Shown here: in pieces, positions 11,574 through 21,472 of the stretch | Position numbering within the stretch: the stretch's first letter is position 1 | How the letters are laid out: the number at the start of each line of letters is the position of its first letter | Origin: Paraphysomonas bandaiensis | Taxonomy: Eukaryota > Chrysophyceae | Length of the DNA stretch: 64,000 bases | NCBI GenBank assembly: GCA_965644295.1 | Contig: CBFFRP010000068.1 | Location: 1-64,000, forward strand | Direction: 5' to 3' | The notes under the pieces: generated by a model | What the model saw: the letters and a program-made list of their open reading frames with translations, nothing else | The model's database searches: none | What the model was told of the DNA's origin: nothing | Translations under genes and position numbers: made by a program

Positions 11574-12659
11574 CTACACAGCTGCTCCTACCCCAAAGCG
11601 TTCTATGTATAACTCGAGCCACTTTCCATTTTTTTCCCTATCTTCATCGGTGAATCTATCTATAAAAAGTACCTACATACAATGTCAGAAATTAGAGGAA
11701 TCTCGAAAGTCTCGGTGCTACTATGTGTGTATTGCTCATTCAGCTCTACGACATCATACATAATACAAACGTAGCATTTAAATTCACCACTTCACATGTC
11801 GTTAGTAATCACCTGGTCGATATGATCATACTCATGCTGCACAATCCTAGCCAACAGCCCCATAAACTCAATTCGACTATGATTTCCGTTTATGTCCTGA
11901 TATTTCAATTGAACACGCTTACTTCGAGTAATTATACCACTAATTTTAGGAAATGACAAGCATAACTCTTCGTCTTGGTCACATTCAGGTGACATGTTAA
12001 TAATCTACGGATACTACGTCAGCGGCTGCTTACACATCAGCATTTCAAATTCACGTACAACCCTTTGCATAGTCAGAAGTCAACTAAATGCAACATACCT
12101 GTGGGTTTATGAGAACTATTTCCGAGTCTTTCCTCGATGGATCACCATGCTCATTGAAAACTAGTAACCGCTTATTTATTCCAACCTTATATCATATATA
12201 TTAGGCATATGCGGGTACGTATTATCATTTCTGTAACCTGTGGGGCAGCCAGACCAACACCACCTTGCATATACATCGAATAGAACATATTCTTCACTAC
12301 ATTCTTTAATTCAGTATCAAATTCCGTTATAGTTTCATTCTCTGCTCGTAACTAATAACCCATAAATTAGACAACTCTATATGATGTATGGTATCATCAT
12401 GCCACAGTACGATAGCAATACCTGTGGATGAGGATACTTTAGAATTCTTAGATACTTGGGTGTATTCTTACTACCAACACTCTGAATTAATAATAATTAA
12501 TTAATTAAGTTTCAGTTTTATTGAGAGTATTTATATATATGTATGCATGTATGTATGTGTATGTTGTTATCAGTAGATTGTATATTGTACACTTACCCTG
12601 GCAAAACTCCTGACATTCTGTCGTATGGGTGTTATTAAACGTAACCGAGTATGACTCAT
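11574..12659 (-). CDS. PDF: Peptide deformylase, mitochondrial/organellar, six exons
   Basis: Exons 12659-12597, 12481-12422, 12351-12238, 12185-12099, 12004-11813 and 11672-11574 join with matching phases into 204 residues. The start gives MSHTRLRLITPIRQNVRSFA, a basic, Ser/Arg-rich leader typical of mitochondrial import. Motif 1 is GVGLAAPQVG, with its boundary at an intron. Motif 3 is QHEYDHIDQVLFIDR, carrying the two metal-binding His and the catalytic Glu. Motif 2 is EELCLSFP, where the family has EGCLS: the metal-ligand Cys is kept but the Gly is replaced by Leu. PDF removes the formyl group from N-formyl-Met of proteins made in mitochondria or plastids. Exon sizes and motifs leave little doubt about the family. 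Activity of the variant motif 2 is untested. Confidence 0.93.
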
Positions 12660-12944
12660 GATTATATTGATTGAGTTACAAATAGTTGTTAAGTATATGT
12701 GTTCTTATAAACATAATAGTGATGTTTTCATAGCATAGATACAGCACATCCATATGTACCTGTACATGTACAAGCAAATGCTGCTGTATAAAGGGTACTG
12801 TGGTACTGTACATACAGTATAGAAGCACAGAGTATAGTGATAATGAGTGGTCAAATTCCTTTTACGAATCATATTTCTCGAATACATATTCCTGTAATAT
12901 GATTTGTTAATACCCTCTCCGCCCATAATATTTACGTATCGGCA

Positions 12945-13090
12945 GTCAGCATCTTATTTTTCGGGAATAAATTGAAGCAAAAAAACTCTATACAACTGCA
13001 GTATAACTACGGCTACAATATATATAATTGTTATCTCAATAGTAGAGGCATCTTTGTACAAAAATATACCCAAGGATGCCGATAGCTCCA
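12945..13090 (+). repeat. Dispersed repeat family A, copy 2, just upstream of METTL4
   Basis: It runs from GCATCTTATTTTTCGGGAAT through TCTCAATAGTAGAGGCATC to AAAATATACCCAAGGATGCC, with a CACTGCTGTGTA block behind it. It matches 26500-26640 over the whole length by eye. It ends roughly 110 bases before the METTL4 start codon, so it may contribute promoter sequence. Confidence 0.75.
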
Positions 13091-13193
13091 TATACACTGC
13101 TGTGTACATATATATATATATGAAGATGCATGATAGTGAACATCTCATACATAACTATACCATTACAATACCAATACCCTAAAGAATAAGACT

Positions 13194-14863
13194 ATGATAT
13201 ATACTCATTGCTACTCTCCATATGAATATATTACGAATGAACTATCTTGTAAAGCTTATACTGTACGTCTATCCAGTAACTCTATACGACACGCTCCATC
13301 TCATAGAAACAATACACTTATAGAGATCTATAATTTAGAATCTAAATTTGTAATAAAAATATTACAATTTATTATGAAAGATAATAACTGTGTTGATATA
13401 ATCCGTAAAACAGGTGTTGTTAATGCAGATAGTAGTGATTCATTACCACAAGTGGATGTCTTGAACTTAGTACAACGCCGATTTGCGATATTACAAGAGA
13501 GTATTATGCCGTTGACCCGTCTTTATATGCGAGGTGGATTGGATGCTTTAGATAACAAGCACCGCATAGTATCTATGCATGAAGTTGTTAGCAATATGGC
13601 TTTGGCTTATAAGCATGCTGTGCATACCACTGATGCTTATGTATGGCACACTCTTGGGGGAGATTACTTCATGCCATCAGGGAGTACATTTATATGGGAT
13701 GATATACGAAGTGGATTGAAGCTCTGTAATGGCATTTCGAGCATGCGAAACAGATACCGCACGATTGTGGTTGATCCCCCTTGGCCGAACAGGTCTGCCA
13801 AAAGGGGAAGAGAATACCAAACATCACTCACCAAACACGACCTCATTTCATTGGGCTTACACCTTCAGCCGCTTTGTGCAACTAGTGGGTGCTTGGTTGC
13901 AATTTGGGTTACGAATAGTAAAAGTATAATTGAGTTCACGATTGAAGAGCTGTTGCCTGCGTGGGGACTGGAATATGTATCCTGCTGGTGGTGGTTGAAA
14001 CTCTCTCCCTCAGGAGAACCGATATTCCCTCTCAATAGTTCTCATAGAAGACCATATGAAAGAATTATAATTGGTTATAGAGGACCTCAAACGCTTTCTA
14101 AAGTACAAATAAGAACTTCATTGGAAAGCTTCGGTGTGCCACCTGATCGCGCAGTATGTGGGTGTTACATGAACAGTATCGATATCAATAGTATGATGTC
14201 TTGGTCAATTGAGGGCGAAAATACATGTGTGTGTTGCTCCAGATGGCGTGCAGAGGAAAATGTAATTCTATCTGCTGCAGACGCTGGGCGTGTTCCTTCC
14301 GAGGAATGTAATGATAACCCTAGCATCTCTTCTGATAGCGACTTGGTTGGAACCGTGGAAGATATCTTGTGTCCTGTCCACGTCATTGCCTCAGTCCCTG
14401 TGCGACACTCATGGAAGCCTCCCTTACACGGTGCTTTACGAAATGTTTTGGATGGGTTTCGGAAATGTCAGGAGACAGCTAACACAGTTCAAGATTCTTC
14501 TGTTGGTACCAACATGGAGCTATTCGCTAGGTATGTTAGAATTACCAAAATCTAGTATGTGAGCGTGTTAGTGCGGTAATACGTATATGCCATGGTGGTG
14601 GTGAATCTTCATGTATGTTGAGTTGTTGTATTTCTCATTGATTTCCATTTTGCTAGAGAACTGAGACCGATGTGTACAAGTATTGGAAACGAAGTCTTTT
14701 TGGGTCAAGCGGTAAGTGTTACATACACGCTCTTTCACAGTACCACTACCATACTTATAATACATTTATGTCACAGATTAATTCGCTGATTCCAAATGAC
14801 GACGTGTCACAGTCAACAGAAGTTGGCTTCTTAGACATTAGTGCTCAGAGTGAACAAATTTAA
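13194..14863 (+). CDS. METTL4: METTL4-type MT-A70 N6-adenine methyltransferase, three exons
   Basis: Exons 13194-14530, 14657-14711 and 14777-14863 give about 492 residues, close to animal METTL4 (about 470). The catalytic DPPW motif lies at about residues 194-197 in the context VVDPPWPNRSAKRGREY. METTL4-type features follow: VAIWVTN, WGLEYVSCWWWLKLSPSGEP, FPLNSSHRRPYE, then HSWKPPLHGAL and a C-terminal ELFAR that is completed across the first intron by ELRP and GNEVFLGQ. METTL4 proteins methylate adenine N6 in U2 snRNA (m6Am), and have been proposed to act on DNA. About 100 residues between the YRGP segment and HSWKPP form a Ser/Glu-rich insertion with a CVCC motif not known to me from animal METTL4. 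The first 230 bases are much more AT-rich than the rest. A family A repeat lies upstream. Confidence 0.93.
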
Positions 14864-15220
14864 TGTATCTATGTGATAAATTGTGTGGTATACTACATGT
14901 ATAAATAATAGACTTCTTTTAAACTTATAGTCTCGGAAATAGAAGTAAGCGCTAAAATTATACTTTAATGTGCTTGAAATATGACTTCCAAAGTGATCTT
15001 TGCCGGCTTATATTGCAGCCAGTGTATAAATTAGCACTACACTAGTGTGAGGTGTGAGTTAGGCATTCCATTGGAACATCAAACCCATGTAGTGTATCAC
15101 AGTTATTGCAATACTGCCTCTATGTATCAGAGCTACGAACTATATATACATTTTAATAATATTGAGCAATATGGTGATCTTGTGGTATGAAATATACATT
15201 GAGGATAGGAAACCTATTAC
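14864..15220. other. Spacer between METTL4 and the copia element
   Basis: AT-rich; nothing recognised. It ends at the copia target site, an interrupted palindrome reconstructed from the two flanks. Confidence 0.4.
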
Positions 15221-15225
15221 AATAC

Positions 15226-15483
15226 TATTAGGAGTCATTGAATCACGTATATCTCTTAACGCGTGAATACAACACACATATACAATGAAATACCAAATAG
15301 ACTGAATAATTACCAAACTATACATGATACGCGACTGTACAAGATACGCACATGTGTGTGGTGCTAACGCTCTGCTCAAACGTGTCTTGCTATTATACTA
15401 TTAGGCCTTATCGTTCAATCTTTATCTCTAATAATATCAAGTATATTCTTACTAAATATTAAGACTAACTTTAAATCTTATTT
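15226..15483 (+). repeat. 5' LTR of copia element
   Basis: The 258-bp direct repeat is identical by eye to 20598-20855. It runs from TATTAGGAGTCATTG to AAATCTTATTT, with TSD AATAC immediately to the left. Confidence 0.97.
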
Positions 15484-15497
15484 TGGTAGCGGATGGT
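15484..15497 (+). promoter_or_regulatory. Primer-binding site of copia element
   Basis: TGGTAGCGGATGG begins directly at the LTR boundary. TGGTA is complementary to the TACCA 3' end of initiator-type tRNAs, as is usual for copia elements. The exact tRNA cannot be named from the match. Confidence 0.7.
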
Positions 15498-15560
15498 AGT
15501 TCTAAGACTAACAGTTACGATAACTCCGACTCCGACTCATCGGACAAGAGGAAGGATTCC

Positions 15561-18500
15561 ATGCCACCCTTCGACGCCAAGAACTTCTCAAAATGGCAGA
15601 AGAAAAGTAGAGCCTGGTTCTTTCGTAAGCCTAAGATAGTATACATCCTAAGAAACGATGCGCCAGAGGAGCCTATACGTCAAGAGGAAGAAACAGAAGA
15701 GGACTACCTATACAGGAAAAACGCCTACGACGAAAATATGCAGTATTTCGAGGAGGGCAACAATTACCTATGGTCACTTCTATCCAGCGCGGTGATTGGC
15801 CAAAACGAGGAAGCAGAGGGTATTATCGAAACAGTCCCTGAAGGAGATGGAAAAAGGGCATGGTCAGAGATCGAAAAGCATTTCAAAGACAAGACCTCAA
15901 ATGATACGATAACCGACCTCATTGGCCAACTGCAATCAATCAAAATCAAGCAAGCTCAAACAATCAATCAATTCCTGGACGAAGTCGAAAAATTGCGATT
16001 AAAGCTCGCTACACATGGCCACAAAGTCTCTGAACAAGACCTTATTTCAAGAATACGACAAGGGATGGTCTCAAATGAGAACCAGACCTATAAGGACCTG
16101 GCAATCAACCTCCAAATGAACCCAATTGATGATTATAAAACGCTGATAAGAAGATTGAGAGCATTCGAGCATTCCACTGTAGGCTCCCTACTATCACAAA
16201 ATACGGAAACCAAACGGGACAGCGCAAACTACAGCTCAACAGGCAAACAGCCGTTTAACCCCCGTCTACCGAAGAAGCAGAAGCACAACAACGGGCAGCG
16301 AAAACAGAAGAAATTCAACAAGCCCAGCAAAGTCACAAGAGCCTCGCGCGAAGTTAAGTGCTTCAGATGCAATGGATCCAACCACATTGCAGCAGAGTGC
16401 AAGCACTCGTGGGAACACATACAACAGATGCAGAAGTCCACAAACAAACGAAACGACGACAAAAGAGGGAAAGGGCATCACTCCAAGAACACATCATCAA
16501 AATACCCAAGAAACAGTCATCGGGATTCGAACTTAAGACTGGAAGACTATGACGATGAGGGGCCAAACGATGACAATGACTACAGTGCATTCTCCGGGAT
16601 GATCACAGACAACCACGTCCTACATACGGAACACGAGAAGCAGGAATTTGGCATTCTAGACTCTGGCTGCACAATATCAATTACAGCAGCACGAAGCTTA
16701 CTCTCCGAATTCACTTACGATCAAACCACAATTTACACCGCCAAATCAGGATCAGAAATGCAGGCATTGGGATACGGCAAGCTTGGACTGATTAGCAAGT
16801 GCAGGCTAGTTCCAGACGCGTCAAAGACTTTAATTTCCATCAGCCAGTTGACAACAGACGCCAACTGCAATATTATATTCGGACCAAACGAGGCACGCGT
16901 ATACCACGATGGAATTTTGTTAACCACAGCCAGGAAACAAAACGGTCTATACGAGATCAAATTATCCGATTTAGGTTACATCCAAGACCAGTGCAACTTG
17001 GCATCTACATCAAGCGGTTCCTCGATCTCCCTGGCACATCGAAGGTTGACCCACGCATCCATTGGCTTAATTCAAAAAGCATTAAAGTTGAATCTTGTGA
17101 AAGGAATCACTATTTCAAAATCCGACCTGAGCTCGCCACAGCTACCAGAAGGTCTTTGTGATGGCTGCGCACAAGGCAAGGCTCACAGGAGGAAACATAG
17201 GCGCGAGACAAGGCAAATGATACCGACAAAAACCAGAAGATCGCAGGAGCTTGGAGGACTTATAGCAGTTGATTTTACTGGACCATTTTCACCTCCAGCA
17301 ATAGTCACAGGAAACACCGTAGTCTTTGGAGCTACCGATGCAGCTTCAAGATACAGTTGGACATTCTATGGAAAACACAGAACCGAGGATTTTGTCATTG
17401 AGTGCATTCAGAAAATTGTGGATTATCTGCATTCGAAAGGCAAACGGCTAATACACTATCATGCTGATGGTGGCCGTGAGCTAGTATCACATCGTGTACT
17501 GAACTTGCTGAGAAAATTAGGATCAACCTGGACCTTCAACGCTCCATACACGCCAGAAGACAACCCCATACAAGAACGACCATGGCGCACGACCAAGGAA
17601 AGAACGCTTGCATCCATTTGCAACTCGGGCCTACCACCCAACTTCTGGGAACAGGCTATGTCCACCGTCACGCATATGAAAAATCGCCTGCCATGCGCCA
17701 CTGCAAAGGGATTCATATCACCGTATCAGTTCATCCACGACGAGGCCCCCGATTTATCTTACGCCAGGATTTGGGGCTGCAAATGCCATACATTCATAGA
17801 CAAGTCTCAGAGAAGAAACGATTGGTCTCCACATAGCCATATTGGGTACTTCATGGGATACCGAGAAGATGGACCAGGGTACGTCATATATGTACCTTCA
17901 CTCAAGGACTTCGTAATCTCAAGTCACGTCTTTTTCAATGAGTGCATCCCCGACGTCAAGGAAAACTACTACGCTGAAATCGAATCATCACTGAGAGAAG
18001 AAAATTCAGAGAATCGAACAACCGAGAGCTTCCAATACCTCGTTGGAATGACCCACACAGATCCACAGGATGGCCTCCAATACATCACGACAAGAATCAC
18101 AGTCATCAAAGGCCACGTGGCTGCTTACAGAGGATTGGCCCCACGAGAAAATGAAGGGCGAGTCATCGAGTTAAATGACCCAATACACGCTGCGGACATC
18201 GAAAGATACACCGCCGAGCACTTCAGTTATCAGAACGCGGTATCACCCCCGCAAGAGGAACCAGGATGCCCCGTGGAAGGAACAGCTCCAGGGAGGAGCA
18301 GTTCAACCGACAGCCGTCATGACGCCACACGGGGCGGGAGTCACAGCCATTTGAGAGGACCCTACTCAAATGAAAAGGAGGCAAGGCCTCGCCGCACAGC
18401 AGAAGCTCAGCGGAATACAGTGCCGAAGGAGGCACGGGGTGACAACAAGCGTAATCACCCTGCTCGTAAGGTCAAACGAGCTATCAAGACTGTGAATTCC

Positions 18501-20432
18501 CAGGGTGACAGGAGCCGGCAAAGCCCGGATGGCACAATTACGGGTGTAAGGACACCCCACCGACACAAGGTGAGCCGTTGCGTAAAGAAAAGTCTCCACA
18601 GCAAGAGGCAGACCAGGAAAAGGGTAATCATGAATGTACACAAATTCGGTGATAATATATACCACTGTGATGTTGATAAAAGATATTTGTACAACCACAA
18701 AACACCTGATAAACATGATAGTTACAGAACATTATACATGAATGATGTTGACATCATTATGCATGCAAATGACACATGTAGCAATGATGTACCTAACACA
18801 CCTAACAATGTTGGCGAGGCACTATCAGGCAGGTGCAAGGAACAATGGCTGAAAGCCATCAACAAAGAAATCAAGTCTCTAGAGAGCAAAGGCTGTTGGA
18901 GGATAACGACACCACCAGCAAATTCCAACATTATAAGGGGAAAATTCGTGTTTAGGGTAAAGGTCAAGCGAGATGAGGTTACCTTCAAGGCGAGGTTAGT
19001 GGCTCAAGGTTTCTCCCAGGTCGAGGGTAAAGACTACAACGAAACCTACAGCCCAGTCGCAAAGGCCACATCAATGAGAACAGTCATAGCACTAGCAACT
19101 ATACTTGGGTTGGAGCTTCACCAGGTAGATTTCTCTACTGCTTACATCAATGCAGACCTCCAAGAGGAAATTTACATGTATCCACCCGCTGGTCTCAATG
19201 TTCCAAACGGTAAAGTCCTCAGACTTCTAAAGAGTATATACGGACTCAAACAGTCCGGGTTAAATTGGTATAAATGTTGTACTAATTATCTGTTAGACTG
19301 TGGTTTTACCAGATTAGTGTCCGACCCGTGCATATTCACGAAATCAATCAATGGTCGACCCATAATTCTGGCAGTTTACGTCGATGACATCATTATCGCC
19401 GGTAAAAGTAGGACTGACATCATCCAAATCAAGAATTCGTTAGCTGAAAAATTCGACATTCATGATCTCGGCCTCCTAGATTACTACCTCGGCATATTCG
19501 TCAAACAGGATATACAGAATCGAACTACGACACTAAATCAATCTCAATACATACGGAACCTACTCCACAGATTCAACATGGAAGATTGCAAGCCACGTAG
19601 TCACCCCATGACAACAAATTTTCATATAGACATTCTCGAAAAGAAACAACTATCTCAAGAAAATCAAGAATTTGTCCAAAATTTTCCTTACAAGGAGCTC
19701 ATAGGTTCACTTATGTATATTGCTGTGTGCACTAGACCTGATATTGCATATGCTGTAAACACCCTTGCTCGTTTCAGTACTAATCCAAATCTAACTACAT
19801 GCAAAGCCGCATTAAACATACTTAGGTACCTCAAAGGCACTATCGATCAAGGTCTACAGTACTCCGGGAAGTCTGTTACTTTAACTGGATTCGCTGACAG
19901 TGATTGGGCACGCTGTAACTTAACTCGCAGGTCGACCACAGCGTTTTGCTTCTTTATTGGAAATTGTCTCATTTCCTGGCAATCACGACTCCAGACCACT
20001 GTAGCTCTATCCTCTACAGAAGCGGAGTACATGGCACTATCAACAGCATGTCAAGAAGCTATTTGGCTACGGTCACTACTCTCGGAATTGGGCTTCCACA
20101 TGCCATACTCAACAACCATATGGTGTGACAACAAAGGTGCAATTCAACTATGCCTAAACCCCGTACACCACCGACGAACAAAACATATTGCCATCAGATA
20201 TCACTTCATAAGAGAACAAGTCGCATCGCACTCTATTATTGTTGATTACATGCCTACAAACGAGATGCTGGCCGACATTCTAACTAAACCCCTCACATCA
20301 AACACGTTTCACAGATTGCGGGATTCACTAATGGGGGGGGGAGGTATCAACATACCTGCTAGTAATAAAAGAACAAAAGTATCTATCCCACCGGCAGAGA
20401 ACTCAACCAAGAGACCACGATGGATGACTTAG
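15561..20432 (+). CDS. Copia Gag-Pol polyprotein, single open frame
   Basis: One frame without stops encodes about 1623 residues from the first in-frame ATG at 15561; the frame itself is open from 15483. In order: a UBN2-like gag; zinc knuckle CFRCNGSNHIAAEC (about residues 267-280); Asp protease GILDSGCTIS (about 367); pre-integrase LAHRRLTHAS with CDGC; integrase with D in AVDFTG, D in HADGGRE and E in IQERPW; a long Arg/Lys-rich linker; reverse transcriptase with VYVDDII (about 1273); and RNase H with ADSDWA and STEAEYMAL. All catalytic residues are intact. Gag and Pol share one frame with no shift site, so Gag excess, if any, must come from another mechanism. The ends include a poly-G run (GGGGGGGGAGG at about 20334) close to the stop. 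Confidence 0.96.
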   Translation: MPPFDAKNFSKWQKKSRAWFFRKPKIVYILRNDAPEEPIRQEEETEEDYLYRKNAYDENMQYFEEGNNYLWSLLSSAVIGQNEEAEGIIETVPEGDGKRAWSEIEKHFKDKTSNDTITDLIGQLQSIKIKQAQTINQFLDEVEKLRLKLATHGHKVSEQDLISRIRQGMVSNENQTYKDLAINLQMNPIDDYKTLIRRLRAFEHSTVGSLLSQNTETKRDSANYSSTGKQPFNPRLPKKQKHNNGQRKQKKFNKPSKVTRASREVKCFRCNGSNHIAAECKHSWEHIQQMQKSTNKRNDDKRGKGHHSKNTSSKYPRNSHRDSNLRLEDYDDEGPNDDNDYSAFSGMITDNHVLHTEHEKQEFGILDSGCTISITAARSLLSEFTYDQTTIYTAKSGSEMQALGYGKLGLISKCRLVPDASKTLISISQLTTDANCNIIFGPNEARVYHDGILLTTARKQNGLYEIKLSDLGYIQDQCNLASTSSGSSISLAHRRLTHASIGLIQKALKLNLVKGITISKSDLSSPQLPEGLCDGCAQGKAHRRKHRRETRQMIPTKTRRSQELGGLIAVDFTGPFSPPAIVTGNTVVFGATDAASRYSWTFYGKHRTEDFVIECIQKIVDYLHSKGKRLIHYHADGGRELVSHRVLNLLRKLGSTWTFNAPYTPEDNPIQERPWRTTKERTLASICNSGLPPNFWEQAMSTVTHMKNRLPCATAKGFISPYQFIHDEAPDLSYARIWGCKCHTFIDKSQRRNDWSPHSHIGYFMGYREDGPGYVIYVPSLKDFVISSHVFFNECIPDVKENYYAEIESSLREENSENRTTESFQYLVGMTHTDPQDGLQYITTRITVIKGHVAAYRGLAPRENEGRVIELNDPIHAADIERYTAEHFSYQNAVSPPQEEPGCPVEGTAPGRSSSTDSRHDATRGGSHSHLRGPYSNEKEARPRRTAEAQRNTVPKEARGDNKRNHPARKVKRAIKTVNSQGDRSRQSPDGTITGVRTPHRHKVSRCVKKSLHSKRQTRKRVIMNVHKFGDNIYHCDVDKRYLYNHKTPDKHDSYRTLYMNDVDIIMHANDTCSNDVPNTPNNVGEALSGRCKEQWLKAINKEIKSLESKGCWRITTPPANSNIIRGKFVFRVKVKRDEVTFKARLVAQGFSQVEGKDYNETYSPVAKATSMRTVIALATILGLELHQVDFSTAYINADLQEEIYMYPPAGLNVPNGKVLRLLKSIYGLKQSGLNWYKCCTNYLLDCGFTRLVSDPCIFTKSINGRPIILAVYVDDIIIAGKSRTDIIQIKNSLAEKFDIHDLGLLDYYLGIFVKQDIQNRTTTLNQSQYIRNLLHRFNMEDCKPRSHPMTTNFHIDILEKKQLSQENQEFVQNFPYKELIGSLMYIAVCTRPDIAYAVNTLARFSTNPNLTTCKAALNILRYLKGTIDQGLQYSGKSVTLTGFADSDWARCNLTRRSTTAFCFFIGNCLISWQSRLQTTVALSSTEAEYMALSTACQEAIWLRSLLSELGFHMPYSTTIWCDNKGAIQLCLNPVHHRRTKHIAIRYHFIREQVASHSIIVDYMPTNEMLADILTKPLTSNTFHRLRDSLMGGGGINIPASNKRTKVSIPPAENSTKRPRWMT

Positions 20433-20587
20433 AGATCTACGGAGTTTCCCACGAGTACGCTGTATGTTGACATCAGTGTAATCCACAATCTGTGATTGCA
20501 CTCGTGGGTTTTACCCTCAGTAGAACTATCTCCAAATATATACACCTATATCCATATATCAATGTATACGCCATATGATTATTTCAT

Positions 20588-20597
20588 TGAGGGGGAG
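20588..20597 (+). promoter_or_regulatory. Polypurine tract of copia element
   Basis: The purine run GAGGGGGAG abuts the 3' LTR start, the expected plus-strand primer position. Confidence 0.8.
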
Positions 20598-20855
20598 TAT
20601 TAGGAGTCATTGAATCACGTATATCTCTTAACGCGTGAATACAACACACATATACAATGAAATACCAAATAGACTGAATAATTACCAAACTATACATGAT
20701 ACGCGACTGTACAAGATACGCACATGTGTGTGGTGCTAACGCTCTGCTCAAACGTGTCTTGCTATTATACTATTAGGCCTTATCGTTCAATCTTTATCTC
20801 TAATAATATCAAGTATATTCTTACTAAATATTAAGACTAACTTTAAATCTTATTT
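20598..20855 (+). repeat. 3' LTR of copia element
   Basis: Identical by eye to 15226-15483; followed by the target duplication AATAC (20856-20860). Confidence 0.97.
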
Positions 20856-20904
20856 AATACTATTGCTATATATATATAGCAATCAATAGTATAAGTGTGA
20901 AAGT

Positions 20905-21115
20905 CTTATTATTAGCAGTAGGCGTCAAGAACCAACACCATATAAGTAGTTAGATGAAGACTAGTCAAGCTAGATCGATCGCTACCTGTAACTAACAAGT
21001 GAAAATTCTCATATCCTACTATATGTAACGCTACAGAAGCTGCTTGTGCGTCGCCGCAAGCAACAAGGGGCGACCACTTCCGTTCTTGTACGTTAGTCCT
21101 CAAAATACAGAAGGA
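20905..21115 (-). repeat. Dispersed repeat family B, copy 3 (reverse, partial)
   Basis: The reverse complement contains GGAAGTGGTCGCCCCTTG, TTGCTTGCGGCGACGCAC, AAGCAGCTTCTGTAGCGTTA, GTTAGTTACAGGTAG and GCCTACTGCTAATAATAAG. These are colinear with the 3' two thirds of the copies at 5224 and 5648. The GAATAAACAGGC head is missing. Confidence 0.7.
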
Positions 21116-21304
21116 TTAGTCAGGGGGCCGCCCCTTGGGGTAGGGCTCCTCAGGACTCTGTGGAGAAGGATTCTGTATCAGTGAGTCAACTGTTTTAACA
21201 TGAGATACATGGACGAGGGGGTCAGTTGGGGCCCCTGCGAGTCTTTGAATGGCTCCAGCTGCAAGTTGGGCCTGTGGCAGAGGAATATCTGATGGAGTTA
21301 GCAT
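21116..21304 (-). CDS. Possible coding remnant, unrecognised
   Basis: A GC-rich minus-strand open stretch of 62 codons encodes a Pro/Ala-rich peptide (IPLPQAQLAAGAIQRLAG). Its composition differs sharply from the AT-rich surroundings, which suggests a gene or element fragment. There are no upstream exons and no known motif. It could also be non-coding. Confidence 0.25.
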   Translation of the reverse strand: MLTPSDIPLPQAQLAAGAIQRLAGAPTDPLVHVSHVKTVDSLIQNPSPQSPEEPYPKGRPPD

Positions 21305-21472
21305 CGTGGCTTATCTGCTGAGGCGGGGGTGGTTGTAACCCACATCGATGACGTCATCATCATCAGAACATTTATTCAAAATTAATTAAAACATGCATGC
21401 ATTTGGCCACAAGTGTCACTTAGCTTGCAGACACAACACCATAATAAGTGTAATAAGATGGGGATCTATTAT

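Larger units (their letters stand above)
15226..20855 (+). mobile_element. Complete Ty1/copia LTR retrotransposon, probably recent and intact
   Basis: Two 258-bp LTRs (15226-15483 and 20598-20855), identical by eye, flank one uninterrupted gag-pol frame. The 5-bp direct duplication AATAC is present at 15221-15225 and 20856-20860. A primer-binding site starts right after the 5' LTR and a polypurine tract GAGGGGGAG precedes the 3' LTR. Domain order protease-integrase-RT-RNase H identifies the copia superfamily. LTR ends are TATTAGG and CTTATTT rather than the usual TG...CA. Identical LTRs plus an open frame imply a young insertion. Confidence 0.97.

Noticed and set aside
16229-16590. Antisense frames within the copia gag
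   Set aside because: Shadows of a GC-balanced coding region; no independent evidence.
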